From positions 6,698,210 through 6,762,209 of the forward strand of contig PYIU01000001.1 of NCBI GenBank assembly GCA_003415625.1: DNA of 64,000 nt, read 5' to 3'. A program made the translations under genes and the position numbers. The first letter of the stretch is position 1. Every line of letters begins with the position of its first letter. Source of the DNA: Aquanectria penicillioides. Taxonomy: Eukaryota > Ascomycota > Sordariomycetes > Hypocreales > Nectriaceae. The notes under the pieces were generated by a model. The model made no database searches. It was given only the letters and a program-made list of their open reading frames with translations, and was not told the DNA's origin. Positions 34,801-45,026 of the stretch are shown here, in pieces.

Positions 34801-37682
34801 TCTTAATTCCATTAAAAAGTCCGGCTTCTGCCTTTTTAGCTTTAGCAATAGAGCAAGGAGGAAAACACCTAATACCCTTAATACTAAATACTGGCTTATA
34901 GAGAGAATAGATTGAGTTCTATTAAACCTTCTTTATAGGAATAAAAGCTATACTATTTAAAAAATATAGAAATACTATTATAATTAAGGCAATGCATATT
35001 AAAATTAAATATAAAAAGCATAAACTAAAATATAAGCTATAAAAGGATAAAATAAACCTTATTTAAAAGAAATAAGAACTCTATTAAAAGAATCTACCTT
35101 AAGTATTAAGTTCTTATAGAAATGTTTTTAGGTATAAGTTTAAGGCTATATTCCTAAAAATAGAGAAAATACACTTAAAGAGTTACTAGCAAATAAAGTC
35201 TTAAATTAAAATATTAAGGAGTAAAATTAAATTTTATAACTTATAATTTATTAACTATATATAGATTTATATATATAAGTTCAATAAATATAAATACTTA
35301 TAGAAATATAAAGCTAGATTTATTATTTAAGGAGATTAATAGTAAAAGGCAAGTTTTAAAAAAATATATACTGCTATACTAGCAGGAAAATTGTTTAGAA
35401 CCTTACTTGCAATTGCAGTAAGGTTTAATCTTAAAATACTATAATTTAATGCAGTAAATGCATTTATAAATATAAAACTGCTAATAGATATATTTATAAA
35501 ACTTTTGCTAGAATATAGAAAGGGCAAAAATAAAGGCTAAATGCTATTACTTAAGAAAGCACTTTATAAACTAAGAATTATACCTCTTTTATAGCAAATA
35601 GAGCTTAAAATAATATTATAAAATATTAGTTTTAAACCAATCCCTTACAAACTGTACTGCTATAATAGAAATAGAGTTCTTATCTTCTTTTATATAGATA
35701 ATATTATAATAATATATACTAAAAGATATAAATAAATTGCAAATAAAGCAATTGCAAATTTAAAGTTAAAATATAAACTAATTAATAGAGATAAGCTATA
35801 GTAGTTTCTTAAGATAGAGATCATTTAAAAATAAAGTTAGAAATTAATTTAAGTAACTTAAAACTTATACTTAAAAAAGATTTATAAATTATGCACTTTA
35901 GATAAAGGAAATGCAACTCTAATAGAGAAAATAGAACTCTTCCTAAATAAGCAAGTTGCCAAATAAAATACAATAAATTAGTATAAATAAGTAATTGGCT
36001 TAATTCTTTATATAGCAATTATTACTTAATTAAATATTGCATTTACTATATTATATCTTATAAGATTTATAATAAATCTAAAGGAACTATATATAAAGGC
36101 AATAAATTAAGTATTGTATTATCTTTATGCAATTTATTTCCTTACTTTATAGCTTAAAGGCAGAGATAACTTCTTAATATATAGTAATGCATCTTTTGCT
36201 AATAATATATTAAATTGAAAAAGTTTATAAGTATATACAATAAAACTTTTTAATAGATTAATTAAATAGCATATAAATAAATAAAATACAGTTATAATAT
36301 TAACTATAGAGGTAGAACTGCTTACTCTCTTTTAAGCTATAAAGAAAGGACTCTATTAATAAAGACTATTTATAGAACTTAAAATTAAGCTTTAGAATCC
36401 TATTTTAAAACTTATTTATAATAACTAATAGATAATTAAACTTATTTAAAATCCTTTTAAAAAATTAAAGATTAAGCTTAAATATATTAATATATATAAT
36501 TATTGGCTAAGGCAATTTATAATAGTAAGAACAATCTCTATTTTATATAAATAAAGTATAAAATTAATAGCTAATAGTTTAATAAAGCTATTATAAGGTA
36601 AAACCTTTCTTAAGAGCTAAAAATAACTTAAATTTATAGACTTAATAAAATGCATTTAAATATAATAAAGTTAAGATTTATAAAAATATATAATTAAGGA
36701 AATACTAAAAGGCTTATAGCTTTAATATTTAATATTATAAAAATAGTAAAGGAATAAAGTATTAATACAATAAAATTTATTAATTTAATGCTATTATAAT
36801 AGCTATTAGCTAAAAGGCAAAATAATAAAATAAGCTATAAAATAGTAAAATGAACTTTAAAATAATTTTAATTATTTTATTTACTAAAGATAAGGGTCTT
36901 TAGTAAATAGAAAGGTACTTATAATGCATTTACTTAATATAACTTTAATGGCAATGCATTGCTTATTCTTTTCCTATAATGCAAAAGTTAATTTTGCAAT
37001 TTAAAACATAAAAATAAAGTGCTAAATTAAACTCTTACCTTCTTTATAATATTATCTCCTTAAATATAATCTAAAAAGAATAGCACTATAGAAAGAGCAG
37101 TAAAAGGACTATTTTATAACTTAAATTAGCAAAATAAAGTATAAAACAATAATATAAATACACTTATATAGGGCAGCAGCAGCCATTAGGGTTATAGCAC
37201 TTATAGCACTACCTTAAAGTGCTAAAATGCTCTTAATATTTTCTATTGCTTTAGCCTATAAGGACTGACAATAAATAAGTAAGGTAAGGTATAAGCCATT
37301 ACTAAAAGGCACTATATAAAGTAAAATAATTAAATAAAGCTTAAAATTTAACTTAAAAATACTTATAGTTTAGCGGCACACTTAGCTATAGCAGAAAGTT
37401 CTTTTACTTAAGCTATATAAATAGCTTAAGCCTGTATACAACCCTACTATTAATTTATACCGCTAAAATAAAGTTAGCAATACATAACTTAATTTTAAGC
37501 TATAAAATAACTTACAGTAGAGGCAATAGGGAGTTAGTAAAAGGGGGAATAGCTTATTAAATAAATTATTACTATTATAAATAGTTAGTAAGAAAAGAGC
37601 TATAAAACCTAAAAATAAACTATAAAATTTAATTTTAAATTATAAAATTTAATTTTAAACTATAAAATCAATTTACAATATA

Positions 37683-37683
<1 letters not shown>

Positions 37684-37727
<44 letters not shown>
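37684..37727. repeat. (TA)n microsatellite
   Basis: An uninterrupted run of about 22 TA units inside the nested element's 3' non-coding part. Confidence 0.95.
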
Positions 37728-37729
<2 letters not shown>

Positions 37730-38173
37730 CTGAAATAACTACAGTTAATATATATAAGTTAAAGACTAAAAACACTATAAAAATATATATATAAAATTGT
37801 ATTAAAGCTAAAAAAAGAAAAAAGAAAAGAAGTTTAAAATAAAAGAATAAATTGCTTTATTTATAGGTAAGAATCCTTCTATAAAGACAAAAAGTAAGAT
37901 TAAAGTAAAGTAATTTAAAGAATGCTTTCTATTATAATTTATAATCATTCTATTATTTCTATCTATTAAATAAATAGCATTTATAAAGTAATTAAAAATG
38001 CCTATATACAATAATAAACACTAAGTAAATAATACTAATAAAAACGCAATAAATATAAAAATAAAATAGAAGCATAAAATAAAGATAGAAAGCTATAAAT
38101 AAAATGCAGAATCAATAAATAAATAGTAAATAAGAAATATATTAGACCTACCTCTAGCAAATCTAAAGGGGTA

Positions 38174-38399
38174 TATTAAACCTAAGGTATTCTATATATA
38201 GGGAAATACTAAAATGCACTTTAGATTATAGAAATAAAGCTTAGAATGATTGGATAAAGGTTATATAAATACAATATAGCTCTATTAGGTCTAGCGCAAC
38301 CTAACCCCTCTTTTAGAGCCTAAGCGATAAAGCAAGGCTAGAAGGGACAAGAAAAAAAAATAAGAATACACACAATTACACAACTGGTTCGGTTCAATA
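38174..38399 (+). repeat. 3' LTR of the nested element (226 bp)
   Basis: Partner of 31630-31855 and of identical length. It ends TTCAATA and is followed by the AATAG duplication at 38400-38404. Confidence 0.9.
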
Positions 38400-38404
38400 A
38401 ATAG
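38400..38404. repeat. Right target site duplication (AATAG) of the nested element
   Basis: Matches 31625-31629. The interrupted RT reading frame of the outer element resumes directly after it. Confidence 0.8.
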
Positions 38405-39470
38405 TATAAAGAAGAGCTATACTTATTCTATTCTATTAATTGAAAGCTCTTTTTAATATTCTTTATAAATAATATTATTATTGCTTTCTATAAGGATAAT
38501 ATAGGCGCAGCTAATATATTAATTAATAGCTTAAAATAAGTATATAAACTATATAAATAAGGTAAGGTTAAGTATTTCCTTAAAGTGCAAATTATTTATA
38601 ATTGCTTTAAGAGATAGATTTTCTTTAGCTATAAGGCATATATTAATAAGGTTGCCTATAAGTTTAGAATATTAAAATAAAGCTTATTCCTATTAATATT
38701 AATTTTAGGAATAAAGCTATAGAAGTATGAAAATTAAGTAATTAAGCAAAAGATTAAAGAGTATTAAAAGAAAGTAGGATTGTTGCTTTATATAGTAATT
38801 ATAATCCAACTTAATATTGCCTTTATAGTAAGCAAACTCTTGCAGTTCTTAATTAATTTAGGAATTAAGCACTAAAATGCAGTAAATTAAGCTCTTTACT
38901 ACCTTTATACAATAAATAGGTTTGCTATTTAATATAAAGGAAGTAAGGAAATTTAAGCATTAAGAATAGTAAGTAATGCATTCTTTATAGATAATTCTTT
39001 TATAAGAAAGTTATCTTAAGGATATTTTATTAATCTATTTAATAGATTAATTATTTAAAAAGCAATATACTAATCTATTATAACTATATTTATAATTAAG
39101 GTAAAGCTACTTACTTTAAATAAAATAGTATATAAAATAATAGCTTTTTAGCGCTTTTTTAAGTAAATAAAGCTATTATTAAATTTAAATAAATTTTTAA
39201 TTTATTGCAATAATTAATAGACTATATATTTAGTGCTTAAAGAGAGTGAATAAATTAATATTTATTTATACTATATAGATATTTACAATATATAATTAAG
39301 GCAGAAATATAAAAAGGGATTATTTAAAGTTACTTACCTTTTTATTGCTAAAATACTAATAGATAGATTTATTAAGGCATTATTATAATAGCGCTTTAAA
39401 CACTTTAGAATAATACTTAATTTAATTAATTTATATATATAAATATTATAATAGAGGCATTTAAAAAGGG
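38405..39470 (+). pseudogene. Outer element RT C-terminal part and RNase H (degraded)
   Basis: Continues the RT relic cut at 31,629. FFINNII stands where copia RT has its YVDD box, followed by KVAYKF-type connection sequence and RNase H relics including an N-A-S-F word and a D-I-x-N-x-x-LRQ word near 39,280. Many stops. Confidence 0.75.
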
Positions 39471-40751
39471 GGGTATAAAATTAATTGCTTTAAATATATA
39501 TAAAAGCCCCTCCCTTTTTTAGTAAAGTGCTAAAAAAGGTAAATAAAAATAAACTTTAAACTTTAAAACTTTTAAATGCTATAATTCCTTAATGCTAAAT
39601 ACTTAATAACTTTACTTATATATAGACTATAATAGATCTATAAAAGGTTAATGCCTTCCTTAATAAATTGCTTTACCTAAAGGCACTGCTTTTTATTAGT
39701 CTTTAGAATTAGGGGATATATAAATATATTAGTTCTAGAATTAGCCTTAATACCTAATAAATAAATAGAGTTTTTCTCTACTAAAAGATTAAGCTATAAT
39801 TACAATACTATATAGCATTAGTTATATATTTGCTTAAAAGTTAAAACCTATACTTATAATTAGGGAGGAGCAATATACCTTTTTATTATTAATATTAAAA
39901 GCTAATAATATCTATTAGGCAATAGAAGCTATAATAAAGGGACTAAAATATAAATAATTAATAATATAATTATAAATATAAAAAGAAGAGATTAAGCTTA
40001 TTAAAAATAGTATTAATAATTACTAGCCTTATATATAAAGCACTATTAAAAGCAATTAGCACTCTTAAAATAATATTTTTTGCTGCCTTTATTAGTAATA
40101 GCTATATAAATATATCCTTTATAAAGAGGATCCTTAAGGATATAAGGCTTAAGTATAAAAAACTAAAAGAAATTAATAAGCTATTTATATATATTAAAAG
40201 CTTAAAATAATAAACTAAGCTTTTTAATAAGTATTAGTGCTTATATAGAGAAAGTAAAAGTAAAAAAGGAGCTAATAATAGCAATACTAAAAGTATTAAT
40301 AGTGCTAAAGACTCTAAAGCCTAAAAAGAAAAGAAAGAATTAACAATATTAGGCTAATTTTTAAATTAAAAGAATATACCTTTAGAAAGGACTTTAGAAA
40401 AAAGCTATTACTAAACTTCCTTATAAAAAGAGCAGCTAAAATAAAGATTTATAATAAATTATATTAATAGCAAAAGATATTAATAAAAAAAGAAAAAAAA
40501 AAGCTAAAGATTAGCTATATAAAGCTTAAATATAGTATAGTTAAGCTTACTTTTTTTTTACTTTATATATATTATTTAATTTATTGCTTAAAACTAATAA
40601 ATATATTAGATTAATTAAAAGTTTAGCTAAATATATTAATAGAAAAAGATAAGTAAAGAATATATTAATTTTTAGTGCAACTTTAGGAATAAAGTATAAA
40701 AGCAATTAAAATACTATATAAATAGCTTTATAGTCTTTTAATTAAGAGGTA
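39471..40751. other. Unexplained AT-rich segment between RNase H relic and the outer 3' LTR
   Basis: About 1.28 kb lie between the end of the copia RNase H and the LTR, longer than the usual untranslated tail. It is RIP-like in composition. I cannot recognise a domain in any frame. It may be a long 3' UTR, an extra open frame or the stub of another insertion. Confidence 0.4.
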
Positions 40752-41010
40752 TATTATAGAATATAAAACTAATAAGGATATTATTAAAGGCTGTATCTAT
40801 TATATATAGCTATTATATAGCTAGCTTGGAGCTCTATCTTTTAACTTAAGCATTGGATCCATTTTGGGTAAGCTTAATAGGGCATGGAATCCGGTTAGAG
40901 CAAGCTCAATACAGATAAAAGGGAGCTTTGAGATAATATTCCTTTTGTAGAAAATAAGGCTTTTAATAGACCTTATTATATATGTATCTACTGTGTGATT
41001 CTGCGTGACA
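40752..41010 (+). repeat. 3' LTR of the outer element (259 bp)
   Basis: Partner of 27068-27326. Its first part is heavily changed (C to T and G to A) while the end, up to ...CTGCGTGACA, keeps the original bases. It lies 149 bases upstream of the next gene's start codon. Confidence 0.93.
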
Positions 41011-41015
41011 GTATT
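41011..41015. repeat. Right target site duplication (GTATT) of the outer retroelement
   Basis: Identical to 27063-27067 and directly follows the CA end of the right LTR. Confidence 0.85.
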
Positions 41016-41159
41016 GGCTAGCATGTACCTGTGGCTGACTGCGCCACGGCCTAGCCTTTTCGCGACCCTCAAGCACCCAACTTCTCGACACAAGCACCGT
41101 GACGCGCCAAAGCCATCGACAGTGCCAAATTCCGACTCCGACATCACCAACTCATTAAT
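41016..41159 (+). promoter_or_regulatory. Residual promoter/leader of the RSF1-like gene
   Basis: Only 144 bases of original upstream sequence remain between the retroelement and the ATG. GC content returns to normal at once. Confidence 0.55.
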
Positions 41160-43608
41160 ATGTCGTCGCGAAAACGATCCTTCCGGGCCGTCGAGGGCGG
41201 CTCTGGCGATCTTAAGCCATCATTACTTAGCCGGATACGAAACATGTGGCAGTTTGCAAACCTATGCCAGTGGATCTACATCTTCGGCAAGGCTGCCAAA
41301 ATCCCCGACTCTGTGGATATTGAGGTAGCAATACTTCTGCCTTTGCCACTCGACGCTTTTCACTGACCGGCGCATCGCTTGTGCAGGATATTGAGACAGA
41401 ATGCCTCAAGCCGAACTCTCCTATGTTAGGAGACATTGGTCTGGCACTCCTCAAACTCGTTTCGTCGCATCGTGGCTTGACGTGCGTATCTGACACACCT
41501 CTCTGAACGGCGCATCGCTAACAACAAGAGCAAGCCAAGAAAATTTTGACGATCAAGCCCGAAGACAATTCCAGACACGGTTGCCCGGCTCAAATCCGTT
41601 TGGTGAGGGAGAGATTCCTGCCAAATTCGATGAATTCGACTCGGTTACCAAGGTATAGTAGCTCATGGTCGCATGTTGTTTCTTGTCAATAAGACTAATA
41701 CGACATGGCTCTCCTTCTAGATTCGAGTCTTGCATCTACTAACCCAGTGGGCAATGGTCCATCCTGAACGGATTCGGGAAAAGATGGAAGAACAAAAAGA
41801 CACTGAGCAAACCAATTGGGTATTCACCAGTTGCGGGAACGATCGAGTATGCGAGCTGACATTGTGTTGCAGAGGATCGAGCCATACGGGTGGGATGCGG
41901 ACGACCGAACGTATTATGTTTTGGACGACAACCGGGTGTATCGTCTCACCGAACCCCCTGTCCCTACCCAGATATCGAAACCCAAGAAGTCGAAAACGTG
42001 GCGCGGTCGGCGTCGATCAAGCAAGAGGCAACGAAATTCCTTATCGACTGAAGATCAACAACCCGGAATAGAAGATCAGGCGAATGAGAGCCAGCCCGAA
42101 GATGATGACGGCCTTGGGGGGATGACTTGGGAATGTCTCGGTGTTACATTGGATGATGTACGATGCATCATTGAGGGATTCCGAAAGTCTCGAGATGAAA
42201 ATGAAAAAATCCTAAAGTCTCAGCTAGAAGATCACCTGCTGCCCATCCTGGAGAAACAAGAAGAGAGCAGGAAACGAAAGGAGTTGCAGCGTGAGCGTGA
42301 ACTGGTAAATATTGCCAGGATGGCCAACGCAAAACGTTCTAGTCGCATCGCTGGCAAAATTGAACAACAGAAGCAGGAGGAGCGGGCCAGAGAAGAAGAA
42401 CGACAGCAACAAGAATCCGAGGCAACGAGACGACGCTGTGAGGAGGCAAGTCTCAAACGAGAACTAGAGCGTGACGAAAGATTAATATCTCGAGAAAAAC
42501 GACTTCAAGACCGTGAAGCTCGTCGTCATCAGCATGAAGAAGAACTGGCTCAGCTATCAGAAGACAGTAAAAAGATGGTCACTACAAATGGGCGAGTTTC
42601 GGAGCGCCGCCTCCAGGCAGAGATCGAAAGAAATAAGCTGGCTCTCAAAGAGATTGAACAGGAAGAGGAAGATTGGGTTTTTGACTGCACATGTGGCCTG
42701 TATGGCCAAGTCGATGACGGAACGCACAGTGTTGCGTGCGAGAGGTGCAACGTATGGCAACACAGCAAATGTTTAGGGATCACTGAGGAAGAAGCTGAGT
42801 GCCCTGAGTTCCAATTTGTTTGCGCCTCCTGCAACCGCCGCGAGCAAGAAGCCAAGGCTCGTCCGAGAATCAAGTTGATAGTCAACAATCAGCACAAAAC
42901 TCAAAGGTCGCAAAGCCCACATACTGAAGGGCCAGCGAATCCCGCCTCGCCCATGGTCCCCGAGGTTCCCCAGACGCATCTTGTTTCTCCGGATGGTGTC
43001 CAAAATGCGGCACCAAATGGAGTATCCCGGTATATCGCGTCTGATGTTCCTTCTGATCAAATCAAGACGGCTTTGGGGAATAGTATTGGAACATCACCCA
43101 ACCCAAGTAAGGCGGCTTCGAAGTTAGGTTTGGTTCAGCCGACCACGGAGAGTTTCCCAGAACCGATCCCAACTCTCTCAGCTCCTGTCAAATCAGTAAC
43201 TCAAGAAGCAACGCCAGTCACGACCAACACAGGTTACTCACCGCAAAGCCATGGGGGGGCTCTCCTGTCCCCTCCGTGCAGACTACAAGTCCTTCCAACA
43301 GTTTCCAAAGCCTCCCAGGTGGTCGGTCATTTGAGTCGACACTCAGCACGCCTAAAATCAGTCGCGATGTTTACCGGGCCGCCTATGTGCAGAACGGCAC
43401 TCTCCCTGCAGAAGCTGGACTCTCACCCACCAAGCATTCTCCTGCACGGCCAACAGGCCCCGGTAGTGCAAACAAGATCGGTATTACAACGCCAATCTTC
43501 CCGCCCGTCACCAGCCTGTCGCCGTCGCCTCGGCCTCAGGTCCTAACCCCACCATCCAAATCATCCGAGCCGCCACGATCCACAAACAGCCCACTCATCA
43601 AGCCATGA
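41160..43608 (+). CDS. RSF1-like WHIM/PHD-finger chromatin protein (one apparent frameshift)
   Basis: Exons: join(41160..41324, 41387..41481, 41529..41652, 41721..41819, 41873..43608). Residues about 20-190 show a WHIM-like layout: an N-terminal helical segment (WQFANLCQWIYIFG), then VLHLLTQWAM, then RIEPYGWDADDRTYYVLDDNRVYRL, close to the MRLQPIGRDKDG-Y-LD pattern of RSF1 and other ISWI partners. A long charged Glu/Arg coiled coil (about 265-420) precedes a PHD finger (CTCG...CERCNVWQH...CASC, about 430-480). The Ser/Pro-rich C-terminus changes frame at a run of seven G (43253-43259). One more G would give a continuous protein of about 739 residues. An alternative is an intron from 43196 to 43281 (GTAACT...GTGCAG), also in frame. 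Likely a nuclear chromatin-remodelling accessory factor; this role is inferred. Confidence 0.8.
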
Positions 43609-45026
43609 GACACCAGTTGGTATCCCATCATGTTGTTGCGAAAAAAAGAAGAAAAAAAAAAAAAAGGGCTCCTTATCGACATTGTAATTAGCTTGTTCTT
43701 TTTTTGCCTTTCAGTTTCCTGGATCCCGACTGTCATGAGTGGGCGCTTGTTACTCTGAAGCTTGGACCGGTGTAGCAAATCACGAGTGTCGCGTGATCTG
43801 GTTGGTCCAGCCACACCCACACCCAAAACCGCAATGAATAGAAGTTGAATTGCTCTAGTCTAGCATTCATCTATGCCAAGCCCATCAGCACAATACGGCA
43901 TCCCCGGGGGCGCCATCTCGTCTAGAGACATACTATTCATGTTTCGGTGTGGTCGATGCGGGTGCCAACAGACTACGCCTTGGCCAGTACCAACACCACA
44001 TGAGAAATGAGATATCGGCAATCCCATGCTCAACATGCCCAAGTGACAAGATCAACCTTCGGGTTTCCCCGATGGCAACCGTCAGAACGCTAATAATTCG
44101 AGCCTGGAATCGAGCATTCATTGGCACCAAGGACATGGCTACAGCGAAATCTGTTGTTCCCTGGTTTGGCTACGCGACGACATCAAACGGGCGAGACAGC
44201 ACCTGAGGGCTGCGAGCTGCCGGTGGGCACCACCCAACACTAAACGTTCACAAACATGGGACGCAATGCAAGGCGGATGGTTTGGCACAGCGGTGCCAGG
44301 AACACAGCAGGCACTAGGCGACTTAGGCATCATAACTGGCGAGCATGTTCCATTGCCAAAGTCAAAGGATGAACGGACACGTCATAAGATTGCGCCATGG
44401 CTTATTCTAGCGCAGTGTCCAATCGAACAATAGAGAAGACGTGACAATTGTCGTCATAATTCCCAATATCTCAAGGAGAGTACTGTAGGGCGCCTAGCGG
44501 CTCTCAGAATGCATCTCTGATGGGAGGGTTGGTTATTAGCTCTGTTTTTTAACGCGATCCATACAAAGGAACGGGTCGGCTAGCAGCATCCGTAGTGCAG
44601 TCGAGCTCAGCTTCATGGGTGATAGGGCACTTGGTGGTCCGTTATACCCTATTTCTCATGCCTCTAGGTTGACACTGTAGTGGATGCGGTGCAGCTTTGA
44701 TTGTGTATCTATTTGTAGTGGTGGTCCTCACATTGCAGCTGTGCTCAAACAAAAGAATGGCTGTTAAATACACCATACATGCAAATACTACCAGGCAATA
44801 GTTTCAAAGACATCGGACAAAGACTTCTTGTTTTGACCGCATGGGCTTACATTCGCAAACCTTCGATTCACGTTTGATCAAAAGGAAGGAGAAAGAACCA
44901 TCGCTCTTCTACGAGCTCTCGTTCCCAGTCAAAGCCGCCGTGCTCCTATCCTTCGAATATTGCCTAACGCCTTCTTTTATCAAGCTCCAGCCTCAGCTCT
45001 TCTCCCAGCTACTCTCGCCCTTCGGA
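43609..45026. other. Intergenic, 1.4 kb
   Basis: It holds the 3' end of the PHD gene (with an A run near 43,650-43,665) and the promoter of the HMG-box gene. No RNA or mobile element seen. An in-frame upstream ATG at 44841 could extend the HMG gene into this region. Confidence 0.4.

Larger units (their letters stand above)
31630..38399 (+). mobile_element. Nested copia-type LTR retroelement (6.77 kb), RIP-degraded
   Basis: Two 226-base LTRs (31630-31855 and 38174-38399) flank a 6.3-kb interior, and the AATAG duplication marks insertion into the RT gene of the outer element. Plus-strand relics include a gag-pre-integrase/zinc-binding word (GPKALKYL, then KYNTYRLGK) at about 33,680-33,780. RT follows, with FNAVNAFIN at about 35,445-35,475 and FFYIDNIII at about 35,686-35,712 (the YVDD box), and RNase H ends near 36,600. 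The order integrase before RT makes it copia, not gypsy. A purine-rich AAAGGGG tract lies right before the right LTR and fits a polypurine tract. The last 1.5 kb before that LTR has no recognised domain. Confidence 0.9.
27068..41010 (+). mobile_element. RIP-degraded Ty1/copia-type LTR retroelement with a nested second element
   Basis: The 13,943-base block begins TG and ends CA, is bounded by 259-base direct LTRs and by a perfect GTATT duplication, and is extremely AT-rich with TpA excess and stops in every frame. Coding relics are on the plus strand in copia order. They are a zinc-knuckle-like region near 28,560-28,620, protease-like sequence near 28,650-29,080, a gag-pre-integrase G-H-x-G-xKALKKL word at about 29,243-29,280, and the integrase PYxxKxNG word at about 29,697-29,720. 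RT sequence with an FNIKNAFFNA word lies at about 31,434-31,463. RT resumes after the nested element with FFINNII at about 38,457-38,480 (the degraded YVDD box), then RNase H near 38,780-39,460. Without the nested insertion the element is about 7.2 kb. No functional product is expected. Confidence 0.93.

Noticed and set aside
35336..38011. Short minus-strand open frames (60-70 codons) in the AT-rich block
   Set aside because: They are chance frames in AT-rich RIP sequence, rich in I, L, F, Y, and run against the recognisable plus-strand retroelement relics.
27068..41010. Centromere or A/T isochore unrelated to transposons
   Set aside because: Exact LTR pairs, target duplications and copia domain relics explain the whole block except about 1.3 kb.
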